Assembly: GCF_002964705.1 (NCBI RefSeq)
Contig: NZ_PQCD01000003.1
Coordinates: 1-64,000 of the forward strand
Reading direction: 5' to 3'
Length of the DNA: 64,000 nucleotides
DNA from: Pseudoalteromonas sp. T1lg75
Lineage (GTDB): Bacteria > Pseudomonadota > Gammaproteobacteria > Enterobacterales > Alteromonadaceae
The position numbers were made by a program, and so were the translations under genes. Below the pieces are notes generated by a model. It was given only the letters and a program-made list of their open reading frames with translations, ran no database searches and had not been told where the DNA came from. Below, one piece after another: positions 56,948 to 64,000 of this stretch (its first letter is position 1; the number at the start of each line of letters is the position of its first letter).

Positions 56948-58273
56948 ATGCAAAACTCAATCGCAGAACATGTACAACCGACAAGCGGTGGTCAGCTTGT
57001 GTCCATGCTAATTATCGGTGGCCTATTTTTTCTATTCGGTTTCGTAACCTGGTTAAATGGGTCACTGATCCCGTTTCTGCAAATGGTCTGTGATCTCAAT
57101 CACATCGAAGCTTACATGGTAACCTTAGTTTTCTATATTGCCTATACAGTTATGGCGTTACCCAGTGCACACGTGCTTAAAAAGTTTAGTTATAAGCATG
57201 GCATGTCATTTGGCTTGGCCGTGATGGCCATTGGTGCCATCTTGTTTATTCCAGCGGCTCAATTACAAGCCTATTGGTTATTCTTAATTGCTTTATTTAC
57301 TTTGGGCAGCGGGCTCACGCTACTGCAAACCGCAGCAAACCCCTACATTGTCTTGCTGGGCTCAAAAGAAACCGCTGCCGTACGGATCAGCCTCATGGGT
57401 ATACTTAACAAAAGTGCCGGTGTTGTTGCCCCCTTGCTATTTTCAGCCCTCGTTTTCAGTGATATTGCCAATTTTAGTGCCGAGGCCCTATCTGCTTTGA
57501 ATGAGCCGCAAAAACAGTTGCAACTGCAAGAGCTCGCCAGTCGCTTGATCGCTCCCTACTTAGTGATGTCTATTTCCCTGGCCGTGTTAGCCGCGCTGAT
57601 CATGCTTGCCCCCTTACCTGGCATCAATGAGCCCGAGCAAGCCGTTGAAGAAAAAGGGAAATCAATATTACAGTTTCCCCGCCTTATTTTAGGGGTGGTA
57701 GCTTTATTCTTTTACATTGGCGCCGAGGTGATAGCCGGAGATACCATAGGTCTGTATGGTAAAGAGCAAGGAGTGATGCAATTTGCAGAGCTTACATCCT
57801 ATACCATGGGGTTTATGGTACTGGGTTATATCCTTGGCATCCTGTTAATCCCCCGTTTTTTTAGTCAGCAGCAGGCCCTCGTCTTCTCCGCTATCAGCGG
57901 TTGTATTTTTTCGCTCCTGATAATCTGGGTTGACCCTAGTCATACCTCGCTTGCAAATACGCTGCTATTTTGGCTGCCAGACAACAGCTTTCCCGACACC
58001 GTGCTATTTGTTGCTTTGTTAGGATTATCGAATGCCTTGGTCTGGCCCACGATTTGGCCGATGGCATTGGCGGGCTTGGGAGATAAAACACAAACCGGCG
58101 CAGCGCTGTTAATTATGGGTATTTCAGGCGGTGCAATACTGCCTTTAGTCTATGGTGTCTTTGCGGAATATATGGGTGATGCACAACAAGCCTATTATCT
58201 GCTTGTTCCCTGCTATGGGTTCATCCTTTATTACGCCCTAGCAGGTCACAAGCTGACGAGTTGGCGTAAGTAA
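56948..58273 (+). CDS. agaP: AgaP-type sugar:H+ symporter, probably for N-acetylgalactosamine
   Basis: 441 residues with twelve membrane helices, FHS family like nagP at 15381-16688. LFGFVTWLNGSLIPFLQMV (about residues 30-50), MGILNKSAGVVAPL and LVPCYGFILYYALAGHKLTSW are shared with it. AgaP is the non-PTS GalNAc permease described for Shewanella and relatives that phosphorylate GalNAc inside the cell with AgaK. It is the only plus-strand gene of the locus, divergent from agaR, and has an AgaR-type site at 56882-56896. A shared hairpin terminator follows. Confidence 0.85.
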   Translation: MQNSIAEHVQPTSGGQLVSMLIIGGLFFLFGFVTWLNGSLIPFLQMVCDLNHIEAYMVTLVFYIAYTVMALPSAHVLKKFSYKHGMSFGLAVMAIGAILFIPAAQLQAYWLFLIALFTLGSGLTLLQTAANPYIVLLGSKETAAVRISLMGILNKSAGVVAPLLFSALVFSDIANFSAEALSALNEPQKQLQLQELASRLIAPYLVMSISLAVLAALIMLAPLPGINEPEQAVEEKGKSILQFPRLILGVVALFFYIGAEVIAGDTIGLYGKEQGVMQFAELTSYTMGFMVLGYILGILLIPRFFSQQQALVFSAISGCIFSLLIIWVDPSHTSLANTLLFWLPDNSFPDTVLFVALLGLSNALVWPTIWPMALAGLGDKTQTGAALLIMGISGGAILPLVYGVFAEYMGDAQQAYYLLVPCYGFILYYALAGHKLTSWRK

Positions 58274-58279
58274 AGGGAA

Positions 58280-58309
58280 CTAGCATCAAGGTGAAAGCCT
58301 TGGTGCTAG
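58280..58309. terminator. Bidirectional hairpin between agaP and the dehydrogenase small-subunit gene
   Basis: CTAGCATCAAGG-N6-CCTTGGTGCTAG, one mismatch in twelve. It includes the minus-strand stop codon at 58306-58308. No T tract, so termination strength is uncertain. Confidence 0.55.
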
Positions 58310-58812
58310 AGTTTCTGGCTTGTGAAGTAACCTAATAACAAAAACTCACGCACCACAAAAATAAATTTATAGATTAAGTACTGCTCACGAGCAGCTGGAG
58401 CAAGCGCACTCAAGGGCTGGCCTTGTTTTGCCAAAATATCTGCATGAGTTGACGCATCCACATCAAACAAGCCCCGCAGCCGCATGTTGATATCTCGACG
58501 GCGCTTCAAGTTCGCCAAGATAAGCCCGGCGCCTTGTAAGCATTCTCTGCGCTCCTGCAGAGATACGGTATGGGTCAGCATCAAATCGACAAAGGCGACT
58601 AAATTAAAAGATGACTTCTCCTTGTCGGTCAATGCCAACAGCAATTCCTGCATTTCCTCTACCAGCGAGCTCTGATCACGATTGAGCACCTCAAAACCAG
58701 CCTGGATGTCACCTGCGCTATCAAAGAGCCGCGCTGCTGCAACCGGGGTAATGGCGGTACCGAGGAGAGCGGAAATGGCTTTAAGCGCCTGTCGTCTGCT
58801 GAGATTAGCCAT
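58306..58812 (-). CDS. Gluconate 2-dehydrogenase subunit 3-like protein with Tat signal
   Basis: 168 residues from the ATG at 58812, in an 8-base overlap with the upstream GMC gene; starts at 58824 and 58845 are possible but move the signal inward. The N-terminus MANLSRRQALKAISALLGTA has a twin-arginine motif (SRRQALK) and a hydrophobic stretch ending at AAA, so it is exported folded. The rest matches subunit 3 of membrane gluconate-type dehydrogenases (small Tat-carrying partner of a GMC flavoprotein). Such subunits carry the large subunit through Tat by piggy-back. Translationally coupled to the large subunit gene. Confidence 0.82.
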   Translation of the reverse strand: MANLSRRQALKAISALLGTAITPVAAARLFDSAGDIQAGFEVLNRDQSSLVEEMQELLLALTDKEKSSFNLVAFVDLMLTHTVSLQERRECLQGAGLILANLKRRRDINMRLRGLFDVDASTHADILAKQGQPLSALAPAAREQYLIYKFIFVVREFLLLGYFTSQKL

Positions 58813-60499
58813 AGTAGACGCCATCTTTATAATGGCGAACTGCATGATCGGCCGCTCGCGCGGTAAACGCCATATAGGTCAGTGAAGGGTTCTGATACGC
58901 AGATGAGCACATAAAGGAGCCATCGGTGACATACACATTGCGAACGGCATGAATTTGATTGTATTTATTCACCACTGAAGTATGAGGATCATCGCCCATC
59001 CTGGCGGTGCCCATTTCATGGATGGCTTGCCCGGGCGCAGAGCCTTTATCATAGGGCTTCACATTCTTGTAACCCGCTTTTTTGAGCATTGCCACAGCCT
59101 CTTGCTGCATATCTTCTCGCATACGTCGCTCATTTTCACCGAACTGACAGGAAAAGTTAACGACTGGCAGCCCCCACTGATCACGTTCGCGAGGGTGCAA
59201 TGAAATTTTATTATGGTGGTAAGGTAAGCACTCCCCAAAGCCTATCAAGGCAATTGTCCACGGCCCCGGCTTAGCCAGCTCTTCCTTAAGGCTCTCGCCA
59301 TATGAAAGCTCTTTAAAGCCTCGTCGCCAATCTGTTCGGGTCGCATACCCTTGAAACCCATAACCCCGGGTAAAGGCATGCCGCTCTTGCTTAGCCAAGT
59401 TACGAAAGCGCGGTATATGGAAGCCTACGGGGCGGTCGCCGTCATTAACATCAGATTCGAACCCCGTTGGCTCTGCGGTCGCACCAACTCGAAAATGGTG
59501 ATCCATCAGATTATGCCCGAGCTCACCACTGTCATTACCCAAACCATTGGGGAAACGGGGTGACGTTGAGTTAAGCAAGAGCGCGGTGGTCGCCACGGTA
59601 GAGGCACAACAAAAGATTATGCTGGCATTGAATACCAGCTGTTCCTTAGTTTGTGCATCGACAATCTTGACCCCGGTTGCCAACCGAGTGTCGGGGTCGT
59701 ACATGATTTCTTTGGCAATCGCATGTGCACGAAGAGTCAGCCTGCCTGTGCACATGGCAGCAGGAAGAGTGGATGACAGGCTACTAAAATAACTTCCCGT
59801 CGGACAGCCGCGCATACAGCGGTTGCGTTTGCTACAGGCCGCGCGCCCATGCTCCGGTTTGGCATTCGTCAAATGAGCAACCCGGCCAATGGTAAGGTGG
59901 CGATTCGTATAGTGCTGCTGTAGGCTCGCTTTTAAATGACGCTCTACCACATTCAGCTCAAAGGGCTCAAGAAAGTGTCCATCGGGTAATTGCGGTAAGC
60001 CTAAAGGCTCGCCAATCACACCAATAAATCGCTCTACTTTATCGTACCATGGAGCTATGTCTTTGTAGCGCACTGGCCAATCCACACCATGCCCATCCGC
60101 CTTATTGGCACCGAAGTCGATATCACTGAGGCGTAAACATTGCCTTCCCCAGGTTATTGAGCGGCCTCCAAGATGATATCCTCGGATCCAGTCAAAGCGA
60201 TGGGTCTCAAGGTAGGGATGATTTAAGTCGTTAACAAACCAATGCTTTATTGATTGTTTGGTGGCATACCCTGTGCGCCCTTGCTTGGCCTGTAAACGCG
60301 CCTCGACCAAACTCGGCCTATCTCGAAATGGTAATTGCCAATCCTCTTTAAAGGCGGTGATGTAACCCGCGCCGTGCTCAACCATGCGGCCGCGCTCAAG
60401 CAGAAGCACATTTAAGCCTTGCTCGGTTAGCTCTTTTGCGGCCCAGCCGCCGGTCATACCACTGCCTATGACAATGGCGTCATACACTGTCGATTGCAT
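58805..60499 (-). CDS. GMC family FAD-dependent dehydrogenase, probably sugar-oxidising
   Basis: 564 residues. The N-terminal FAD-binding motif is AIVIGSGMTGGWAAKELTEQGLNVLLLERG (GxGxxG near residue 10). RSITWGRQCLRLSDIDF and MDHHFRVG are GMC segments, and the C-terminal domain has HEMGTARMGDDPHTSVVN, then CSSAYQNPSLTYMAFTARAADH with the catalytic His/Asn region. It has no signal peptide; its Tat partner is the next gene. The pair resembles gluconate or 2-ketogluconate-type dehydrogenases, without a cytochrome c subunit in the window. It is in the aga operon, 13 bp after agaA, so a GalNAc- or galactosamine-related substrate is plausible but unproven. A Cys-rich KRNRCMRGCPTG segment is typical of this branch. 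Confidence 0.87.
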   Translation of the reverse strand: MQSTVYDAIVIGSGMTGGWAAKELTEQGLNVLLLERGRMVEHGAGYITAFKEDWQLPFRDRPSLVEARLQAKQGRTGYATKQSIKHWFVNDLNHPYLETHRFDWIRGYHLGGRSITWGRQCLRLSDIDFGANKADGHGVDWPVRYKDIAPWYDKVERFIGVIGEPLGLPQLPDGHFLEPFELNVVERHLKASLQQHYTNRHLTIGRVAHLTNAKPEHGRAACSKRNRCMRGCPTGSYFSSLSSTLPAAMCTGRLTLRAHAIAKEIMYDPDTRLATGVKIVDAQTKEQLVFNASIIFCCASTVATTALLLNSTSPRFPNGLGNDSGELGHNLMDHHFRVGATAEPTGFESDVNDGDRPVGFHIPRFRNLAKQERHAFTRGYGFQGYATRTDWRRGFKELSYGESLKEELAKPGPWTIALIGFGECLPYHHNKISLHPRERDQWGLPVVNFSCQFGENERRMREDMQQEAVAMLKKAGYKNVKPYDKGSAPGQAIHEMGTARMGDDPHTSVVNKYNQIHAVRNVYVTDGSFMCSSAYQNPSLTYMAFTARAADHAVRHYKDGVYYG

Positions 60500-60512
60500 T
60501 GCCCGTGTTCTG

Positions 60513-61685
60513 TTACGCTAAATAAATGGGTTGCCCCGCACAAATCGTTGCTTGAACATTGAATTGTTCGTCTATTACCGCGAAGTTTGCATCTTTACCT
60601 ACGGCAATACTGCCAAGCTTATCTGCCTTATTCAAAAACTGCGCAGGCACTAAGCTTGCCATGTTCGTCGCTTCAACCAAACTGGCATCGGTCAGGTTAT
60701 AAAAGCGCTGTACTCCTAGCTCCATGGTTAAAGTGCTTCCGGCCAAGGAGCCGGACTCAGTTCTGGCCACCCCCTGCTCAACCACTATCGGCATTTCACC
60801 TAGTTGGTAACGTCCATCTTTGAGGCCACCAGCACTGACGCAGTCGGTGATCAGCGCTATTTTATCGGCCCCCTTGAGTCGGTAGACCATATTCATGATG
60901 CTCGGATGGAGGTGAATCCCATCAGGAATGACTTCCACCATAGCGGCGTCATCCAATAGCAAAGCGCCTGCACAGCCCGGGTCACGATGATGAATGCCGC
61001 GCATGCCATTAAAAATATGTACTCCACCACAGGCGCCATGCATCAAAGCATTTTGTGTTTGCTCAAAACTGGCGTCCGTGTGTCCAAGCATAACGCGCCC
61101 CCCTTTTTCGCTGATGTAACGAATCATCTCTGGGGAAGAAAGCAACTCAGGTGCCAGGGCAAAGGATGTAAGACAGCCATCACAGGCGGCATATATTTCG
61201 TCAAATCTTTGCTTTGTCAGCTCTAAAAAGAAGGACTCATTGTGCGCGCCTTTATGGGCTTCGTCAAAAAAGAGCCCTTCATTATAAGCACCTAATAGTT
61301 GGGCACCACTTAATCCTTTTTTATAAGCTTGCGCCATTGCCTCGTAAGCCGCAATCGAAACATCCCAATCTGCGGTGACCGTGGTGCCGACGAACCCCGT
61401 TACCCCATGCTTGGCCAATGACTTAGAAATAGTTTCCAACGACTGCTGGGTACCGTCCATAATATCGCAGCCCTCTCGGCCATGAATATGCAGGTCAATA
61501 AACCCAGGAAAGAGGTAATTGTCGCCCAGATCTATGATTTCAATCTCAGCGTTACACTCTTGTGTAATAGCGGTAATTCGACCATTCTCAACGAGCACGG
61601 CATGGCCGATTAATACCTCATTGGAGGTAATAATGTTCGCTGCTTTTAGATAATAACGGCGTAACTCATTATTCAGCTTGTGCAT
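60513..61685 (-). CDS. agaA: N-acetylgalactosamine-6-phosphate deacetylase (AgaA/NagA family)
   Basis: 390 residues, amidohydrolase superfamily. It removes acetate from GalNAc-6-P (or GlcNAc-6-P). Metal and catalytic residues are visible: FIDLHIHGREGCDI (first His pair, about 58-62), Glu of LGAYNEGLFF (about 132), GHTDAS, HIFNGMRGIHHRDPG and the catalytic Asp of ITDCVSAGG (about 273). It is between agaK and the GMC gene; the start overlaps the agaK stop by 17 bases with AGGAAGCGTTA before the ATG. Assigned to GalNAc rather than GlcNAc by context only. Confidence 0.88.
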   Translation of the reverse strand: MHKLNNELRRYYLKAANIITSNEVLIGHAVLVENGRITAITQECNAEIEIIDLGDNYLFPGFIDLHIHGREGCDIMDGTQQSLETISKSLAKHGVTGFVGTTVTADWDVSIAAYEAMAQAYKKGLSGAQLLGAYNEGLFFDEAHKGAHNESFFLELTKQRFDEIYAACDGCLTSFALAPELLSSPEMIRYISEKGGRVMLGHTDASFEQTQNALMHGACGGVHIFNGMRGIHHRDPGCAGALLLDDAAMVEVIPDGIHLHPSIMNMVYRLKGADKIALITDCVSAGGLKDGRYQLGEMPIVVEQGVARTESGSLAGSTLTMELGVQRFYNLTDASLVEATNMASLVPAQFLNKADKLGSIAVGKDANFAVIDEQFNVQATICAGQPIYLA

Positions 61686-62586
61686 TAACGCTTCCTATTA
61701 TTGCAGCACCACGGACACCGCTTGAATCACCGAAGTGGGCACGCTTAACATGGGGCACCTTGAAGCCGGCGAATAAATGCGTGGCAATGGCGCCGGGCAG
61801 TTGCTCAACGAGTGCATCGACCAAGGACAGGCCTCCACCAAGCACTATGACCTCCGGGTGCAAGCTCTTGGTAATTGCGGCAAAGGTTTCACCCAAAATA
61901 TCCAGGTGGCAGGCAAGCACCTTTAATGCCCCCTTATCTTGTCGTTTTAACGCCTGCGCCCACTCGATGCATGATCTTGTTTCACCGCTCAGGTGCTGAT
62001 TCAGGACTTGAACGCCAGGCCCGGCAATATAGCTTTCAACACAGCCCGTTAAGCCGCATCCACATTTTAAAATGGGTAATTGATATTTCTGCTGCAGGTA
62101 TGCCGATAAAGGAAGGTGGCCATATTCACCGGATAGCCCCAATCCCTGATTAAGTAACTCACCATTAATGCACATCCCACCACCAGCACCAGTCCCAAGA
62201 ATAGCGCCGAACACCCGTTCGTAGCCTTGCCCCGCACCGCCATTGGCTTCTGACAAGGCAAAGCAGCGGGTGTCATTCAAGATCGCTACCGGTCGCTGTA
62301 ACAGCACTTCTAAATCCTTGGCAATATTATTGCCCGAAGCACAGGGCACATTCGCCGAAAATACAGCGCCATCCTCATTGACCAAGCCAGGCATGCCAAT
62401 GCCTACAGCTCCCTGGCAGCCGCAAATCTCATCGGCTTTACATACTTGCTGACATATCGCCTGCAATAACTCCTGATAGCTATCCGTTGGCGTAGCAATA
62501 CGCCAGCTTTGCTGCTGCTCAATGTCATTGTTGAAAATGGCGGTCTCTATCTTTGTGCCACCAATATCGAGTCCAAAAACAGCCAT
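61669..62586 (-). CDS. agaK: ROK family kinase, probably N-acetylgalactosamine kinase AgaK
   Basis: 305 residues. It phosphorylates imported GalNAc at C6, needed because the permease is not a PTS. The ATP-binding N-terminus FGLDIGGTKIETAIF (about 4-18), the sugar-binding NDTRCFALSEANGG and GLSGEYGHLPL region, and the ROK zinc motif CGCGLTGCVESYIAGPG (about 173-189) are all present. In the operon between agaS and agaA. GlcNAc kinase activity cannot be excluded from sequence. Confidence 0.88.
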   Translation of the reverse strand: MAVFGLDIGGTKIETAIFNNDIEQQQSWRIATPTDSYQELLQAICQQVCKADEICGCQGAVGIGMPGLVNEDGAVFSANVPCASGNNIAKDLEVLLQRPVAILNDTRCFALSEANGGAGQGYERVFGAILGTGAGGGMCINGELLNQGLGLSGEYGHLPLSAYLQQKYQLPILKCGCGLTGCVESYIAGPGVQVLNQHLSGETRSCIEWAQALKRQDKGALKVLACHLDILGETFAAITKSLHPEVIVLGGGLSLVDALVEQLPGAIATHLFAGFKVPHVKRAHFGDSSGVRGAAIIGSVNAQAE

Positions 62587-62604
62587 AATGCACTCCCACT
62601 GATC

Positions 62605-63723
62605 CTAGCTAGACGTTAATGGGTAAATGGTTACCCCTTTAACAACACGATTAACCTCACCGGTTGGACATGGATTATCGGGCGTTAGACCGAGTGAAAT
62701 CGATTTATAAAAAGCGAATACCTGACAATAGACAATATAATATAGACCTTGCCATACATCATCTAGCCCCGCACGGTGAGCTGAAGTGCTCAGCCTTTTC
62801 ACCAATAAACATTGCTGCTCGTTAAGCAGCTCTTGATACAGGTCAGCATCATAGCGACGGCTATACCCATCATTAGATGCCATTAATATAATCGCTGTTT
62901 TACTATTGATGATGGTTTTTGGCCCATGACGGAATCCCAATGGAGATTCAAAATAACTGACTACCGCGCCATTGGTTAGTTCCAAGCACTTGAGGGCAGC
63001 CTCTTTTGCATACCCTACTAATGAGCCAGCTCCCAAGAAGACAATGCGCTCCATATCTGATGCAGCCAAGGCTCTGATCTCTTCAAGCTGTTGCTCAAGA
63101 AGCAGTTCGGTATCCTGTGCTAGGCACTCTAACTGCTGCGCGTCAGGCGTGAAAATACACAAGGTCGCCAGCAGCATTGACGTAAAACTACTGGTCATGG
63201 CAAAGCTTTCATCCAATGTTTCTTGTGGCATAAGTAAACAGTAACTGTTTTCCCTATCCTTAGCTTGCTGAGCCAGTTGCCCATTTTCGTTGCAGGTAAT
63301 AATTAAGTGAAAACAGTTTTCCAGCACCTGATCGGCCAGTTGCACAGCGGCTACGCTTTCAGGGCTATTCCCTGAACGCGCATATGAGATAACCAAGGTG
63401 GGGGTGTCTGCCTGCAAATAAGCTAACGGGTTAGACACTATGTCTGTGGTACTAATTGCACGGACATCAAGTGAGGTTTTAGCTCTGAGGTGAGGCGCTA
63501 ACGACTCACCAACATAGGCAGATGTTCCCGCACCGGTCAGCACAACTTGCGCTCCGGAAAGTGCAAAGATGGGGGTCAAAAAGTCATGAATACCAGCGCT
63601 GTGCTTGTCAACAATGGCGGCGGTATTACGCCATGATTGCGGCTGTTGCGTGATTTCTTTCGCCGTCCAGTAGGCATTATGTTGCTGGAGAGTAGCGTCA
63701 TCAAGTGATAAAAATTGCGTCAT
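62605..63723 (-). CDS. agaS: AgaS, SIS-domain galactosamine-6-phosphate deaminase/isomerase
   Basis: 372 residues from the ATG at 63723, whose ribosome-binding site is TTGGAGAAAA; an apparent TTG start five codons earlier is that site itself. Two SIS domains are present: TGAGTSAYVGESLAPHL (about 50-66) with ISYARSGNSPESVA, and FLGAGSLVGYAKEAALKCLEL with GFRHGPKTIINS. AgaS converts galactosamine-6-P to tagatose-6-P plus ammonia. Upstream of agaK by 18 bp. Confidence 0.9.
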   Translation of the reverse strand: MTQFLSLDDATLQQHNAYWTAKEITQQPQSWRNTAAIVDKHSAGIHDFLTPIFALSGAQVVLTGAGTSAYVGESLAPHLRAKTSLDVRAISTTDIVSNPLAYLQADTPTLVISYARSGNSPESVAAVQLADQVLENCFHLIITCNENGQLAQQAKDRENSYCLLMPQETLDESFAMTSSFTSMLLATLCIFTPDAQQLECLAQDTELLLEQQLEEIRALAASDMERIVFLGAGSLVGYAKEAALKCLELTNGAVVSYFESPLGFRHGPKTIINSKTAIILMASNDGYSRRYDADLYQELLNEQQCLLVKRLSTSAHRAGLDDVWQGLYYIVYCQVFAFYKSISLGLTPDNPCPTGEVNRVVKGVTIYPLTSS

Positions 63724-63746
63724 TCTATTTTTCTCCAAAACAACAC

Positions 63747-64000
63747 TTATTGATTACAAGCGAGCGAATACACATTCGTCACTTCCATTATTTTATTCAA
63801 CACCAAATCTCTCGGTGTAGCGCTGATGTCCCCCTTCCTAAGGGCATTAAATTGGTTTGGCATAAATTGGCTCAGTAAGGTTTCAGGAATTGGCTGCGCC
63901 GCCAAGTTATTAAATAAGGTGCTAACAGCTTGTTGTAGCTTGGCTTCAGGCCAGTAATAGCGAATTCGATCGCTGTAGCTGTAAGCACGATAAAGTGCAG
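63747..64000 (-). CDS. agaZ: Tagatose-1,6-bisphosphate aldolase non-catalytic subunit (AgaZ/KbaZ), 5' end outside the window
   Basis: The last 84 codons are present, cut off at the window edge. AYSYSDRIRYYWPEAKLQQA, then LFNNLAAQPIPETLLSQFMP and TPRDLVLNKIMEVTNVYSLAC match the conserved C-terminus of GatZ/KbaZ/AgaZ, the subunit that stabilises the class II aldolase KbaY/GatY. It completes the pathway from tagatose-6-P to triose phosphates. It lies 23 bp before agaS on the same strand and is the most upstream gene of the operon visible here. Confidence 0.82.
   Translation of the reverse strand, partial: ALYRAYSYSDRIRYYWPEAKLQQAVSTLFNNLAAQPIPETLLSQFMPNQFNALRKGDISATPRDLVLNKIMEVTNVYSLACNQ

Overview
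The window looks like a chromosomal segment of a marine gammaproteobacterium of the order Alteromonadales (family near Alteromonadaceae or Shewanellaceae; I cannot fix the genus). The reasons are the complete gammaproteobacterial division/cell-wall (dcw) cluster, the lysine-modified EF-P set, a DUF3016 and a DUF2860 protein, ATACCAATT-ended intergenic elements, NagP/AgaP-type sugar permeases, and LacI-like and DeoR-like sugar regulons typical of chitin-degrading marine bacteria. I see no insertion sequence, prophage, integron or CRISPR array.

Layout. 1-4.5 kb: EF-P (efp) with both modification enzymes (epmA, epmB), three small or poorly known genes and two intergenic inverted-repeat elements. 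4.5-12 kb: groES-groEL behind a heat-shock promoter, fxsA, cutA-dsbD, aroQ-accB-accC. 12-15.3 kb: a CAU-anticodon tRNA behind a strong promoter with a degenerate second copy of its 5' end, a CxxS thioredoxin-like protein, an HDOD protein, yjjX and yjjG. 15.4-24.1 kb: a GlcNAc permease and a GH20 beta-hexosaminidase, each with a NagR-type palindrome upstream, then gamma-glutamyltransferase, an M13 peptidase and mutT. 24.1-45.6 kb: secA, dciA and the full dcw cluster lpxC-ftsZ-ftsA-ftsQ-ddl-murC-murG-ftsW-murD-mraY-murF-murE-ftsI-ftsL-rsmH-mraZ, with a four-box MraZ operator. 46-51.5 kb: glutathionyl-hydroquinone reductase, a pirin, a TetR regulator with an adjacent DUF2860 outer-membrane protein sharing a palindrome, and a beta-CASP metallo-hydrolase. 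51.8-64 kb: an accessory N-acetylgalactosamine (Aga) locus.

The Aga locus reads as a pathway: a TonB-dependent receptor and inner-membrane permease (AgaP) for uptake, an ROK kinase (AgaK), a deacetylase (AgaA), an SIS-domain deaminase/isomerase (AgaS) and the end of a tagatose-bisphosphate aldolase subunit (AgaZ), controlled by a DeoR-family AgaR. Three copies of a CTTTCgAA.gTTACA motif flank agaR and are the likely operators. Less expected in the same locus are a GMC dehydrogenase with a Tat-signal-bearing small subunit, a 51-residue orphan TatA, and a small secreted protein resembling the TonB C-terminal domain.

Two essential genes, groEL and ddl, are each broken by a single-base indel. 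Correcting one base in each restores normal-length proteins (548 and 303 residues), so sequence error is the simplest explanation, but it needs checking.
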